Shown piece by piece: positions 1-14,221 of a stretch of 64,000 bases of DNA (its first letter is position 1; each line of letters opens with the position of its first letter). The position numbers and the translations under genes are program-made. The notes under the pieces were generated by a model. The model was given only the letters and a program-made list of their open reading frames with translations, did not search any database and was not told where the DNA came from. This DNA is from Saccoglossus kowalevskii (Eukaryota; Hemichordata; Enteropneusta; Harrimaniidae): NCBI RefSeq assembly GCF_000003605.2, contig NW_003156733.1, positions 756,431 through 820,430 of the forward strand, read 5' to 3'.

Positions 1-3000
1 GCAGAAAAAGAACGTGACAATTCTCGGTACATGGGATTTAATAAACAAACAATTTTGCTTAATTAAGTTTTTGATAATTCTAGTTATAGTTCCCGTGTTA
101 ACATATACTAATATATTATAATCTAAATTGTAAAATGTAATATTACATTGAGTAATATAAATGAATATTAACTACTTAATATTGACGAAAATAAGTACTT
201 CACTTGTTGTGTTACGTCTCTTCAACTTGCATATGCTTTATGCTACATAGGACAACAAATTACTAGCATAGACTTCGAAGAATAACTAAATTACTTTTTC
301 ACGCCGCACTTTGTTTTGCATGATACTCATTACCGTCAATGAACAACCGTCTTTCTGTAAAATTTACACGTTTGCCTGACTTGTAAGCCAGGTTTATCAC
401 TAGCAAAATATTTAGTTTTGCTTAGTGGACTATTGGACCCAAATTCATGATCATGTCGGAATTATACAGGGCATTTATATTTTGTAGCCGCCGTTATCGT
501 TTTAGTTTCAGAGAGTTATTTGTTCAGACTGCAATCCCTCTAAGACGCCCTGACGTCCAATCGCTGGAAAACTCAACTGCCTTCTCACATATTTTATTTG
601 AGAGGGCTTATGCTTCTAACTACCGGAATGCTAAAAAAATAATCATAGAAATGTTTGTTCGCATTTGCATAACATCTTGTATTTTCCCATATCATATCAG
701 TGACATAATTCAGTTCGAATTCGAGCTGTCTTACATATATCCACAAACATCGTGGCTTTGTCTTCTAACCGCCCCTTTTCTTGGTTTGTAATATTGCGGT
801 ATATTTGCAATATATGATATAACACATTCAAGACACCACTGATGGTAAAGTATTATTAAGAATGGCGATTATGGTGTTCAAATGCGATTTCATGCTCGAT
901 AACACATGGATAATAATCTTCACAAACATTAAGCTTCGAGCTAATTCATTATTATTCCACCAGTACATAAATCATGGATTTCATTTTAAGATATGCTATG
1001 CTATAAATCACATTAACCATCATATTGTAATCTGTATGTTTTTTTTTACACAAAATGCATGTAAAAAGTCTGACTGCAAATGTCACAAATACACGACACA
1101 TTATCTCTTCTGTAAAAATAGATGAAGGTATACATCTACGTCGTTGTAAAGAGATAGTTTATCGCATCTGAAATTACATAAGAGAAATTATTCAAGCTAA
1201 TCAAAAATAACGATACATCATTTGTTTGACATTCACTATCCCAGAAAACGGGCGTATAATTATCACTATCATCGCGGCCAAGCGGCGTCTATTCTTTATT
1301 CGCAGAATCCACCATGGATTAAGTTCCAGTAACTTTTACCCCTGGTAACAAATAATGTCATTAATTCGCAACATTTGACTTCGGCTATGGAACTCGGCAT
1401 TATTTACCGTGATGTATTAACAACGAAATGCAATGTGTTATCCACGTATGTAGTAAATATTTAATTATGCAATATTCGCGAAAGAGGTACACCATTAGTG
1501 ACATTCGTTTCTCCCACGCACGGGGCACGTGGCCATGGTGTTACGCGTATTTACTAAATGCAATTTTGAATGAAAATTTGTATCATGACATAACAGGAAA
1601 CGACTAATAAATCAATAATAGTGTGTGATGGAAGTGCGATAACACAGTCTACTGATTCTCCTTTTTTCAATGAGTTTTGAAATAGCAATTTTATTGCGAA
1701 TTTAAAATATGTTCTATATCATTGTACGGCTAATTCCGTTTCACTCTGATTGGCCCACAAATATTACCTAATAATTATTATACAGATAAATTGACACTCA
1801 AAGTAAACATTCCATACAACAGGTTAAATACTGACAAATGGTATATTATATGGCAATGTTGGAAGAAGTGCCACAATATAAATATGTCTTGCTCCCCAGT
1901 TCTGGCTTGTGAGCTTGTGCACACAAGACCAGCCGGTACAAGTAAATAAAGCTTTATTCAGCATCAAGAACTTTTAGCTTTTAAAATATTTGATGGTGAA
2001 ATCTTACGAATTATAACGCATGAAAGCGAAATTTGGGGGTTTCATTTTGCAGATAATAGTGTAAAATATCGTTTGTCGGTTTAATCTGACGATATGTTTG
2101 AAATATGGCCGCGTGGTTTCAATTAGGTCGCTACTATAATCAAGTGACGATAATTTCAGTATAAAGAAGCAAAATAGGTTTAATATTTCTGGATATATTG
2201 TGTTACACAGTTGTTATTTTCTGTGGATATAGGTGAATCTAGGTATTATTATTATTATACCAGATATTCAAATCTCATATCTAAATATATATGTATTTCC
2301 CATGAAAAGTACAAGATAAGAAGTTGTCATTAAAAATGCAGATAGGCTGGTGACCTATTCTGTGTAAATAATATATAATAAAAATATAATTATTAATATT
2401 AAGCTTATCATGTTATATTCAGCCAATAAAGATGACGATGACGCAATTTATGTACGTTATAAGCAGACGTTCACCATGGGATTCTAATGCAAAATCTGAA
2501 TAATGAGGTCATGTAATTGAGAATTCAAAACAGATTTTTAAAATAAAAAAAATATGGATGTAATATACTCCGTATGCTCTTATTCTATGCGCCATGGCAA
2601 ATTTGGCAAATAAAATAATAAATGTTGACTGTTCACTCAAAAAGTTTCGAGACCGAACATATGATATTATAAAAAATAATTAATTCTGACGATAAGCCAT
2701 ATTAGTGTGCCACATTTGATTTGCTAAAAGTATGACACTTCTCCACCCAAAAATATATTGCCAGTTACATTACGTTATGAATTGTACTTTTAGTTTAATG
2801 AATGTGCCGGGAAACGCTATTCAGTATTAATGTACATAAAGCGAAACTAATATTCTGATACTTTGGATTTAAAGTACAACATAATCCTGAGGGCATATGG
2901 AACAGAAGTTGTATTGACATCACGAATATGTGCAATATATATTTTATTGTTTCAATAATTGATGGTTTATGAACAAAAATATTAGACAAGCTGGTTAGAT

Positions 3001-4904
3001 TGTGTGACGTCCCATGACATAAATAATACTTTCATGAAATAATTCATGCTATGTAAAATTATAAAATATGATTAAAATGAATCTCATATACGTAAACGTG
3101 TGAGACAGGTGGCACCCTCAACTCGACGTAAATTCTCATGAAATGTGAGTACCTAATTTAATTTGCGATTGTGGTTTTATACACCATCATAAACAAGTAA
3201 CATGCGTGCACATAGTCGAATGATATGAACACAAGGTAGACCATCGCTGCGTGGTATTCACGTGCATGTTAATGTGTTACAAGACGATAACGCTGTCTGG
3301 TGATTTCTTATCGGATGTGGTTAGTCAAGCGAACAAGAATTCGATTTGCCACGTAGTCAGGACAGGAAGGCAATTTCTCGCACCACATTGAATTATAATT
3401 CAGTGGTGCTTTAGGTTAGATGTAGGATTAGAGCGGTGGTGGCGACAATATTTTGAAAAGCAAATAAATGTTTCACGAACGAAGTTGAGATTCGTGCAGC
3501 GCAAAGGTAGCAGGATCTTATCACGTGTACTGATTTACGTTTATGTCGTAATTAAGTTTTATGTCGTAATTTAAGTCGTAATTTCGGAACTTTTGTTAAC
3601 GTTACTATTATTAGCTGATTAAACAAAAATCCTATTTGAAATTCATTGAATCGTTTGCGGTGATTTAAAAACAATAACGAAATATTTATCGTAAAACACA
3701 TTTGGAGGGAACCGTTAATTATACCGTGGCAAAGCTCTTGAACATATTTACGACACAATATATTTAATTATATAAATTAGAAATAAAACATTGAAATGGT
3801 ATTTATATGTGTAATTATGAGGGGTGTACCATGTAGGTTGTGAGATACAATTCAGTAAACCATGTACAGTGGTGGCGTAACAACACATCGCATAGTTAAC
3901 AATTCTATAAAGTTTTTGTTTTATTTGTAATTCATGGCGCCAATGACACCCTATTAGATGTGATCAACATGATGTTATCAGCAAATAAATACGGCCAATG
4001 TGTGTCAGCATCTATATTATAATTCCACATGATAGACAGTAAAATTAATAATTGCAATTGATACTTCCTCAACGCCCAGACGAGCATGACAACACTGCAT
4101 ACAGAGGACACATTTCATTTATCAACGATTAGATTTAACATTCCAGAACTTCATTTTTGTAGATATCGTGATAAAAACATTCCTCTTGATGACTATGAAT
4201 TCGGATATTGTCTGGGTAGGTTGTTTATTTCTGTATGTTAAATATGCACACGTACTTATTTGTCTCATAGTATAATATTAATGAATGATACAGTTATCAT
4301 TATCATCATCACTATATTTGTGAAATGTACATCATAAGACAAATTTCAGGATTGTTTGCCGGAAGCAGAACTACAAAATAGAAGTCTGTCAGTACTATAA
4401 TATATAAGTAATGTTCTGTTCATTTCAATAACACTTAGGGAAGAGTATAGTAATAATGTGTCTTTTCCATGCTCAATATCACTCCTTTTTAAATCACAAA
4501 TATATCGACGTGTTGTTGATGTGGTCATAATTTTATCCGTTCTTTACTTCCGAGACACATTTCTTAGACCACACACATTTGTGGCGGATGCCTATTTTAA
4601 GATGACAACGAAAACGTTTTAGTAACAACAAGTAGCGAATACACTGAAGTAACACATGCATTCAATTGTAGGAAGATTAACGAAACTGCACGCAAAGACG
4701 TGTCGCCATGCCGTCATTCATATTTGGCGTGAATTGAGTTAAGATTCATCAAGAATAGTCAGTTTTTTTCTAATGTATACATTTCTTCTTTCAGTTTTTT
4801 TTTGCGCTTAGAATAATTGATAATTTGAAATTACACATTTCAGAAAGCGCTACACGCCAGAATACAAATAGTTATATTCGCCTTCGTAAATACAAATACA
4901 GATA
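1..4904. other. Intergenic and upstream region of GPCR-1
   Basis: AT-rich DNA with no gene I can support. A 114-codon frame at 447-791 has no recognisable domain and is within chance expectation. The unidentified 5'UTR exon and promoter of GPCR-1 probably lie in this stretch. Confidence 0.6.
3541..3585. repeat. Short degenerate tandem repeat
   Basis: Three nearby copies of gtcgtaatt separated by short AT-rich spacers (ttatgtcgtaattaag, then ttatgtcgtaatttaa, then gtcgtaatttc). Small local duplication with no visible function. Confidence 0.7.
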
Positions 4905-4948
4905 TTAACTATTTGAATTCTTGTTTAAATGTTTGTCTTCTCACATAG
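4905..4948 (+). other. 3' splice site of a 5'UTR intron, GPCR-1
   Basis: A pyrimidine-rich stretch (gtttgtcttctcacatag) ends in AG at 4947-4948, with a branch-point-like TTAAC near 4906. The exon would begin at 4949, leaving 16 nt before the ATG at 4965. The second receptor has the same arrangement with the same 16-nt spacing, which makes this unlikely to be chance. It implies an upstream non-coding exon, which I could not locate. Confidence 0.7.
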
Positions 4949-4964
4949 ATTGCATTGGTTAATC

Positions 4965-6089
4965 ATGGATAACGAAGGGAACGATTATCTCGGAGAACCT
5001 GAAGACTACAGTTATGATTATAATGCACTTATTGCCAGAGCACGCAAACTAGACACACCACCATCTGTAACTCTGGCTTTCGGAGTCCTCTTCACGGTTA
5101 TCATAATTGTTGGAAACATCTGGGTTATAATAGCCGTTTTTAACCAGCCGAAACTCAGAAAGTCAGCAACGAATTTGTTCATTGTCTCGTTGTCCGTGTC
5201 TGATCTCATGGTGGCCGTCTTTTTCATTCCGTATCATGTAGCTTTTTACGCATATAACATTCCTATTAGGAATTCCGTGTTTTGTAAAGTTACGGGATAC
5301 CTTCATTGGGCATCTCAGTGTGGGACAACGTTTTCGTTGATATGCATTGGGATAGACAGATATCGTGCCATTGTACAGCCCATGCGACCGAGACTGACTG
5401 TACAGCACGCTGCTATCGGGTGTACTGTTGTCTGGATGTGCGCGTTGGGTTATTCTTCGTTTAAACTCTCTGTCAACGACGTGATATTTGACAATCATAC
5501 GACATCTATACAACGTGGCAACGACACGTTTTACGAGTACGAACAAGTATACTTCTGCCACGTGGCTGATGAGGACACCGATCACTGGTTCCGATTGGCA
5601 GATCTGATCATAATGTACACCCTTCCACTTCTAATATTGACAATTTTATACTCAATCATGGTATTCACTTTATGGTTCAGCAAATCGCCGACGAATTCCA
5701 GCAGTCGTAACAAAAAGAAAGCCGTGAAGATGCTGAGCTTCGTCGTGCTACAGTTCGCACTAACGTGGCTCCCTAACCACACGCTGCAGTTCTATTACAC
5801 TTGGAATACGACGTACCCAAAAAATGAATTCGTATGGTCCAATGTACCCTCTAATTTAGCTATTTTTATCTTTGTCTGCAATAGCTGGATAAACCCTTTC
5901 CTTTATGCATATTTTAATGAAAACTTTAGAAAAGAGTTCAAGAAAATGTTCCCATGTTTTTACAATTGTCGTAATTCACGAGTTGCACCCGAAGATACGG
6001 GAAATGTGAGGTCTGGCCCAACTAGTCAAACCCGTACGGGTTTCGGTGTTAGAACCCAGGTTTCCATCGTCGGCAACACAGTGTCGTGA
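4965..6089 (+). CDS. Class A (rhodopsin-like) GPCR, probable neuropeptide receptor, paralogue 1
   Basis: A 374-residue seven-transmembrane receptor, expected at the plasma membrane and coupled to G proteins. Visible landmarks: N51 in TM1 (GNIWVI), D80 in TM2 (SLSVSD), C107 and C198 as the TM3-ECL2 disulfide pair, DRY at 131-133, W157 in TM4, P221 in TM5, TWLP at 267-270 in TM6, NPFLY at 310-314 in TM7, then helix 8 with likely palmitoylated C331 and C335. N-glycosylation sequons lie in the loops (N177, N186, N281), not in the N-terminus, which is acidic and tyrosine-rich (EPEDYSYDY, 11-19). ICL3 is short and basic. The start is at 4965 because a 3' splice site ends at 4948 and this ATG has A at -3 and G at +4; an in-frame ATG at 4929 would lie in the intron. 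The whole receptor is in one exon. Class A is certain. The subfamily is not: it resembles peptide receptors of the NPFF/QRFP/TRH type, but I cannot assign it. Confidence 0.96.
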   Translation: MDNEGNDYLGEPEDYSYDYNALIARARKLDTPPSVTLAFGVLFTVIIIVGNIWVIIAVFNQPKLRKSATNLFIVSLSVSDLMVAVFFIPYHVAFYAYNIPIRNSVFCKVTGYLHWASQCGTTFSLICIGIDRYRAIVQPMRPRLTVQHAAIGCTVVWMCALGYSSFKLSVNDVIFDNHTTSIQRGNDTFYEYEQVYFCHVADEDTDHWFRLADLIIMYTLPLLILTILYSIMVFTLWFSKSPTNSSSRNKKKAVKMLSFVVLQFALTWLPNHTLQFYYTWNTTYPKNEFVWSNVPSNLAIFIFVCNSWINPFLYAYFNENFRKEFKKMFPCFYNCRNSRVAPEDTGNVRSGPTSQTRTGFGVRTQVSIVGNTVS

Positions 6090-6301
6090 TGTTTTGCCTT
6101 AATTTAGAGTAATCATACTGTACTAAATGTACTAGTTGAATTCTCTGAACGTTGAGTGATGCATGATATACAAATATTGGTGCACTTATTGAATATCATT
6201 CATATAACACAATGTGTTCATTAGCGGGGAAAAAAAAACAGATCTATAATATGAGTTATATTGTTATAATATTGTATTTTATAAATTATCCCAATAATCA
6301 T

Positions 6302-6386
6302 AATAAATTTGATATTGATTTTATTATAGTAAATGCTCTATTTTTATTGTCTTTAAAATTATTGAAGTAAATTTGATGGAAATAAA
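6302..6386 (+). terminator. Poly(A) signals downstream of GPCR-1
   Basis: AATAAA occurs at 6302-6307 and again at 6381-6386, about 210 and 290 nt after the stop codon. The second is followed by a T-rich then GT-containing stretch (ttttacaagtatgtgtc), the usual downstream element. The 3'UTR is therefore probably about 230-320 nt. AATAAA is common in AT-rich DNA, so which site is used is uncertain. Confidence 0.5.
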
Positions 6387-6399
6387 ATAATTTTACAAG

Positions 6400-9300
6400 T
6401 ATGTGTCAAAACTCATAGGCCACCTTCAACGACATTATTATTAATGAAGCATATATTTGTTGATATCTTTATCTGATTCATTGTAAGTAATGTTGAAGTA
6501 GACATTTATTTGCGATTTATGCACGGTAAAGTCATTACTCCCCTGTGTAAGACTAATTTCCCAGAAAAATGAAAAATTGTTCCTTGAAAACTAACATTCC
6601 ATTCAATTTATATTTTAGTTAAGTTAATGCATTTTGTCAGACGTAATGAAATGTAACGTAGCGTAACTTAATGTAATTTGTCAATAGATTTTACCGTGAT
6701 TATTTTTCAAACGACGTACCATTTTGACCTGTTAACAATTAAATGATTAATGTTAATGGAAGAAGTGTTACGCGAACAACACATGTTTACACTATGTGAG
6801 ACAATTACACATATACGTTAATTTATGCTAATTTTATGTATGACTTGTAAACATTTTGAAAACAATGAAACCGATTAGGACTATATCATATTTGTAGAAT
6901 TAAGATTTGCGATAATAAACATCGAATGGAATTCTTTTTAACAATATTGCCGTCCACGAAGAGTAATTGAGTTATTGGCAATTATTTTGCTATATATCGC
7001 TTCAGAGCTTAATATATTTACTGACATCCACAACTTTTATTAGTCTGTCGTCAATGTTAATAAATAATACCCACACTTTATTTGTGTGTGGTGTCTGCCA
7101 TAATATCGTCCTAATTAGCATTAGCGTTACACATATTAATCTACTACAATTAGATGATCTTTGTTGGAAGATTTTTCTATTTTGCTATCTGGTTTAACCG
7201 AGGATACACCGAATTTAATCGGATCCTAAAAATTCTGATCGGTGATCGATATTTCGCATTTGTGTGTCATATATTATCGCGGATAAGCAATAATAATAAT
7301 AAATAAAAACAAAATGAATAAGTTCAATTACAGATATCATATTGTGTTAATAAGTCACCAATTCCTGGTTTATATTTAGGCGACGTAACTTATTCAGACG
7401 AGTTTGCAATTACAAATAAAAATAGGCAACATCAGTAATGCCAATAATGTTGTTTTATTTAAACCGGGTAATGTATTAGCACGTCAATTAAAAAAAACAC
7501 AATAAAACAATAATCAGTTTCATTTATAAGTGTACGATACTATTGTAAATTCCACCCACCTTTCTTTTTTTCAGGGTAGAGTTGCAGTGTCGATATAAAT
7601 GCAATATATAATGAATGATAGTATTTTTTTTCGATATTACATAATACATCTATGAATTATTTAATACCTTAAAGTCATGTGGTGACAATTTTGTTCTCCG
7701 TCTCGTAATTGCCATCGGTGCAGCAATATAATATCGATATAACATTAATATTTCAAACTATCCTCGTCTTTTTAAACAGTCTAATACATGTACAAAATAA
7801 AAGTACACTATGCCAATTTAGCACTATACATTTTACTCTGCTGTAGTTGCTGGTATCAAATAGCACACATTGAGAAAAACTCTTGTTTTTGCGCAAATTC
7901 TTTTTAGCTATCTATATTCATTTTTGGTCAATTACAAATTTCGTGGGTCGATTATTTTTCTTCTTGTTGAATGTCTAGTGTTGAGCAATCTGTGCATTGT
8001 TGTTGAAATACAATATAGAAATAATTTAGGGCCGGCTGGAAAATAATTAATGGCGCCGCCTTCTGTTCTTCTGTGGTGTGATAGACCAGCGTTGACAGAC
8101 CATACATGAAAACGGTATCGAACGCTGAAAAATGTCGGAAAATCCAAACAACAATGCACTGCCTGGCAATCAAGTGTATTCTGTTGTTAGTCGGTTCTGA
8201 ATAATTTATGCTTACACGCATGCCATATCAGAGGTCATATTTCTGGTCATGCACATAAACTAGATCGCGCGAGGTCAAGTGACGTCCGCGTGTTTATTGC
8301 CCGGGTCACATATTAGCATATTTAATTAAATTGGCGACATATTCCTTAAAATTTAAATGAATTACATTTAACAGGCTTCAATCTCTTTCGTTATGTGTGA
8401 ACAATGAACAGTTATGCTTTAATATTAATCCAAATAAATATTAAATACAAATATAGAGAAATATAATGTTTACTTACTTACTTACTATGTACCCTGAATT
8501 ATGCCTTAAAATTTGCGGGCAAAATTACAGACGCAGCCTGAGTGTTCTCAGAAGGAACGGGGAAACAGTCGAAAATGAGTATATGGAGTATACGCAACAA
8601 ATCTGGTTGTCTGTACGGTTCGAAAGCTTTCGTAATAAATCGGATCGATGTTGACCCCGTAATAGTCTATTTCAAGAAGCAACAATGATGTTTTTTTAAA
8701 TCGTAATTGTTAATTGAAATCAAAAATTAAATTGTGACTGTGGTATCGAATACATGTATGCATAGATATGCTTCATATATAAGTCCATCATAGTGTTGAG
8801 GCACTGTGTGCTACAACGTCACTGCTAGTACATTTCCTTAATATAACTACATATCGAATAAAAAATACATTGCCAACACTATTTTCAATTTTTATAAGGC
8901 AACACAACTATCATTAAACTTGGGGTTATTTGATATTCACAAATCAGATAACCGTACACTCTTCAGAACAGAGAATAGTGCACAATTAACTGTACTAGAA
9001 AGAATGTATGTCCCGTAAATACACATACGCTGCACCGACCGATAGTCCTCCCCCGTATTTTGGGAACCAATTGTACCGATCTGTTAACATACAACAGAGA
9101 CTTGATAAATGTATTGCGCGATTGTTAGCACACACCTCACAAGATCCACTAAATATTCACGATATAACAGTCCTTGTAGATAGGACATTTGTTTAATACA
9201 TAAAGTATTATCGAGAATTATATACAGATGTTTATCCGTGGGGAAAAACGAAGAAACTTCAAACTGCGTTTCACGTAAACGTTTGATTGTCGTGAATTGG

Positions 9301-9645
9301 TCACAGCGCCCTCACACCGCATCGGAGGGATGTATACTTTTCTCTTACGCAATAGTGACAATAATATCATATATCCGGATATTTATTCGTCTGTCACAAT
9401 TGTGAAGGAACAACACAAGATTCCCCTGCTAATATCGCCGTGTTGGTGGAGCGGATGGAGATAATATATAACGCACTGACAGTTCAAATAAATATCGCGA
9501 ATTCGTGAGGTAAAAACCGAGGATTAGTTCAGATTCTTCGTGCACAAGACTGCTAGCAACATACATGGGCGCCATCAAGTAAAAGACGTCTTTTCTCATG
9601 TTATTAATTCAGGTCTTTCCTGCAGACGCTTGTGTGAGGTTGTAC
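6400..9645. other. Intergenic, nothing recognised
   Basis: AT-rich sequence with short open frames only and a small (TTAC)n run near 8470-8487. No gene or element supported. Confidence 0.6.
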
Positions 9646-9765
9646 ATGAATGAATGAATGAATGAATGAACTGATTGAATGAATGAATGAATGAATGAAT
9701 GAATGAATGAATGAATGAATGAATGAATGAATGAATGAATGAATGAATGAATGAATGAATGAATG
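9646..9765. repeat. (TGAA)n microsatellite
   Basis: About 120 bp of TGAA tetramers with one interruption (ctgatt near 9670). The minus strand reads as an open frame of repeated His-Ser-Phe-Ile, a by-product of the repeat lacking stops in that frame. Confidence 0.97.
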
Positions 9766-10330
9766 CAATAGTACTACCCTAATTGCATTACAAAATAATT
9801 TCAAACATGACTTTCATGTAGAGCTTTCACAGGATTGTGTACTATTCATAATACCCCAAGAGTATTTCCCAGCACGCCGCTGCTGTTATTTAATTGAGCA
9901 CGAAAGTGATACTCAATACATAAGTATCTGTATTATATTCAATTATAGAATGCCGTTGACATATTCGTCAAACCTTTACCACGTCTTAGGCGCATAATAC
10001 CTGTGTTTCTTATTCTGTTCAACTAATTGCCAGCTGAAGTTATATGACGTTTTCACCAAAGTCTGTTTTCGTAATGGTTTCAAATCCGTAATTACGTCGC
10101 CGACATATACGCTTCGATTGTACTGTAAAGGGGGGTTTCAGTAATGGGTTCTCTTGCAAATCAGTCATTAGCTCTCGTCTATTTCATTCGTATCGGCTGC
10201 AAATAGTTAAAATCGCTTACCCTCGCGTCGAACTTAAGATGGCAGAATGCCGGGAATGCTGATCGCTCGCAAACCGGTTCCGACAGTTTCCTGCAAGAAC
10301 GTCTTGGAACCAAAATAGTTCTTGTTTTAG

Positions 10331-10358
10331 TTTTTTTTTGTTTTTTGTTTTTTGTTTT
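10331..10358. repeat. T-rich (TTTTTTG)n tract
   Basis: T runs of six to nine separated by single G (tttttttttg, ttttttg, ttttttg, ttttcc). Low-complexity sequence. Confidence 0.85.
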
Positions 10359-11773
10359 CCCATACGCGATTGCGTTATTTACTTAGCGGTAACCAAGAAA
10401 CAAACCTATGTCTAAAAATACTTATATAATAAATTGGGAAAGTCATGTAAAATTGAAAAAAAAATACTATTAATGATCCAGTTCTGAAATAGTTCGTTCT
10501 GACGTGTTATCTAGTCACATTTTAACAGTTGCTTCACACGAGTAGTTACACCCTACTAACAAGGAGACTATCGTATGGTCTGTGATTGGATTTAACTCCA
10601 ATCGGTCGGCAATTGCAAACTCCTACCTGCAACCGAGTTATATTTTAACTTTCAAATCAGATATTCATATTTTTTGTTTAGTTAACCGTAGACATTCAGA
10701 CAATTGCTATAGGCCATCTGTCATATTCCAATGTAATATTCGATTGTTGAACGCCAAAATAAAAAAAAAAACATGACAACAATTGAGTTTTTATATTTTT
10801 CCCGACATCGCGGCATGAGCAAATAATGCTTCAAACATATAAAAGGATTGCCAGTGCTTGAAAAGGATTGCAAATTGATGACCCTCCAGACGTCTTATCC
10901 ATTATTATAAGACGCTATTTGACAGGTGTACGCTATAACTATCCTCGCCGGAGGCTCTACTCGATCGGCATTTTCCAGGGATACATCTCAACGCGGCTCT
11001 CAAGCGTTAAACATTGACATGGCTTCATATGTGGAAATAAATTCGACGGCTGCTTTGGAACTTTTTGAAAAAAAAACAATTTTGCGCCCGAGTAACAGTA
11101 TTGGATGATACTGGAACAGTAATGTGTATTGTTTGGCAGTTAGAGAATCGATTTTAATTTTGTACCGGTCAGCGTTTCCTAACGAGTTTGTCATTCGTCT
11201 AGCGTCTTCTCTCCAAATTCGATTGATCTTGTACCAATTAAGCACCATTCAAACCAAGTCACTTGTGATCTGCTGTTTGCCTTAGTGTAATTTGTTCTTG
11301 TCATAATAAAGAAATTGAAATGTCTCATTAATACGAGCATGCGTTTAAAAGTGTATACGATCTAAGCGAAGCAGTAAGTATGAAACCCATATCGTATGAA
11401 CGAGCTACACCGGAAAAACAAGTTTCTCACCATTCCACCAACAATCCACAAATCAACAAACACATTTAAATGTTCTAATCAACTGATCTACATATTAAGG
11501 AAATCCGAAGGTAATTAAGGAAACATTGGGTTATTCTGTACGTGTATTGTTTGTTTGTTTGTGCGCAGTTATGTTTTTAATATGGTTTCTCATTCTTCAT
11601 ATGTAGAAATAATATATTTGTATATAAACACGCCAGATCACATTTATATGTACAAAATATTGCTACAAATCTTTACTAAATTCATCAAACTGGATGGCAT
11701 AATTATCTTGTCCTGCTCAATCTGAATGCACATTTGCATTCAACTTAAGGATATATAACACCGCAATACAAAG

Positions 11774-11800
11774 AAAAAAAAAAAAAAAAAAAAAAAAAAA
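11774..11800. repeat. Poly(A) tract, 27 bases
   Basis: A run of 27 A following an AT-rich stretch. I looked for a retroposed element ending here (target duplication, pol III boxes) and found none, so it is called a homopolymer only. Confidence 0.9.
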
Positions 11801-13849
11801 CCTCATAGAAAATGTCCTCCACAAAATTCTGATTGATGTGTAGTATGTTACTGAATTTTGTTTTATGAGTTCCCTACAAAGGCATTCATGATATATTTGT
11901 TATTATGTCTATCAATTCATCACGGAGACAATAACAATTCATCGTCATGCTCATTAATGCAGTCCGGTGAATGTCATACATTATGCTACACCCTTTGGCG
12001 GTACATTACCTGTCACAGTTGCAGGCTGGTGATTAATAGTCCCATTGGAGTCGAATGTACAATTAACAGATTCTAGTATCTATGGCGTCGTGGAAATAAA
12101 TGCGATCTGAAGTGATATCCTCGATCCATAACAGTAAATCAGTCAGTGGTCTTAAGTTTTAAGTGAATGCAACTGACGCCATTCCGTCATTTAATGAACT
12201 TGTACAACACAGTGAATAAGTTCACGTGCCTGAAACTCTGATATCATACTGTAAGATCGGAGTCTAGCCACAGTGATATGGTTAGATTTGCAAAGTCAGT
12301 ACTTAAGCACATTTGCATGAAAGTAATGTTAAAACAATATACTATGCTTCACGCAGTTCGAATAGGAACGGATGACGCATTTTAATTATTTACTCATCGA
12401 AACGTAGGATTTATTTGAGGCACAATGACACAAACTAAAATTTTTTTTTTTTTTAGTTCTAACATTTATTTGTGCTGTACTACAGGTTTTGCGACAGTTT
12501 ATATATTGTAGATATATGTACTTATGTAAAATAGTGACGGACATAATAAGGATTCGTCGCGTACAACACACATGTCACATTATTCTCCGTATTACACGCA
12601 TCATCGCCCACTGGAATCATGTACCCCGTGAACCCAGACGGCGTGATTAATAGTATCAAATGGGTCAATTTGTAAGTTACCACTGTAGAATAGAAAACAG
12701 ATTATTCATTCTCTGTTTGTGTGATTAAGGCTCAGTGTGGCGAATTACTTCTAGGTCTGCGGGGACGCGTCCGCTTATACCCCAAACACAATATTGATAT
12801 AATGGTGCGTCTTACAACGTATTCCTTCGGGTATGATATGTAACTGTGCGTTAGTAAAATATAACACTGTTATATTTATTTGAAATAAACACACGCAGTG
12901 TATGTATGAATAATAAATAAATGCTGCCCTCCGTTGACATAATACACATATATATCACACATATATATATAAATATGTATACTTATGATAAGCGTGGACA
13001 TCAAGACATTGTTTCGAAAATACCAACGTGTGAATATTCAATAGTTTTTTTTTTTTGAAATTGATATAAGAATTAGCACCTGCAATATGTAAAATATTGC
13101 ACTTTTTATGATTTATCTATAACTATAATGCTATATTCAAATATATAAAAACTCATCACAATTTTGACATTGATACGTATACATATCTCGTCATTTTACA
13201 ACTTTTAGACCAGTCCTACTCTATCTCAAGATTGTGTCAGTTTACAGTATTTGTGGTCGTATTTCAGTCAATTTTGATGCATTTGGTGTCTTTAATGTTG
13301 ATAATTTTCGGATGTTAGTATCGGATCGACGTAGAAGAGGCCTGGGTTTCTTCCACACACTTTCGTAATACAAACCTCCGAGCCAAGTCGATATTAGAAC
13401 AATATTTTTTTTTTTAGATTACATCATCAAAACTCTCACCATTATTTTATTGAACACTGCGACAAAAAACAACCAGATGTTGAAACTTAGGTCGCTTGAC
13501 CGTACGTCACCCTAATGATCTATCATCCAATTAGAGCGCGCCTTACGTGAGGGAGAGTGGAATGTAATACGATGTAAGATTTATCGCTGATCCTACGAGA
13601 CTTGTTATTTGTATCGGTAATTGGTCAGATGTAGCTGGAAAAGCTGGACACCGGCGGCTGTATATCAAAAAAGAACATAGCCCCAACCGACATTTAATTG
13701 TTATCAGATTTAATCCATTGATAAGATGATTACTGATTTTGTAGTTAATCCAATACGTGACATTCGACCAATGCGTAATAAAAGCCTACAAGCAAGGACT
13801 ACAATGCTTTGAGAACGCGTTCAGATTAGTTTTCTCTGTAAACTGTATG

Positions 13850-13933
13850 TACACTTACTTAATTACAGTGCCGTAGTTCGGAAGTAGTAATTTCCCTTCA
13901 CAACACACACAGACGGAATAGTAATATAACTAC
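13850..13933. repeat. Dispersed duplicate, copy 1
   Basis: Matches 14893-14975 in the same orientation: acacttacttaattacagt against acacttgcctaattacggc, and ggaatagtaatataact against ggaatagtgatataact, with a more diverged middle. Probably fragments of an unclassified repeat. Confidence 0.65.
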
Positions 13934-14194
13934 TTACATGCAGAATAATGGATTTCGAGGAAAACTATCTTACGTTGTGCGGAGAAGATTAATATGGAAG
14001 AGTTTAAAATGGCGCATCACGTATATGCATCTTTAAAAAATAAATATATATTTGTAACAAATACTAAAATAACTAACAATATAGTTATAAGCCCGCGAGC
14101 AGTTTGAGATGTATGGGTATATACATATTGTCAGCCGTGACTTAAATCGCATAGTATGGTAATATCCCATAAATATTCATTACCACATGGATTT

Positions 14195-14221
14195 ATCACA
14201 TGATTTTACTTATCATGTGAT
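14195..14221. repeat. Perfect short hairpin
   Basis: atcacatgat, a 7-nt spacer, then atcatgtgat: a perfect 10-bp inverted repeat. Function unknown; could be chance in 64 kb. Confidence 0.8.

Noticed and set aside
447-791. 114-codon plus-strand open frame
   Set aside because: No recognisable domain or splice context; one or two frames of this size are expected by chance in 64 kb.
4929-4964. In-frame upstream ATG extending GPCR-1 by 12 residues
   Set aside because: It lies before a strong 3' splice site and would be intronic; the paralogue has no ATG at the matching position.
5163-5585. 140-codon minus-strand frame within GPCR-1
   Set aside because: Antisense shadow of the receptor coding sequence with no independent support.
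9604-9804. Minus-strand frame of repeated HSFI
   Set aside because: Produced by the TGAA microsatellite.
11740-11815. SINE or processed-copy tail at the 27-A tract
   Set aside because: No target duplication, no pol III promoter boxes and no upstream gene similarity seen.
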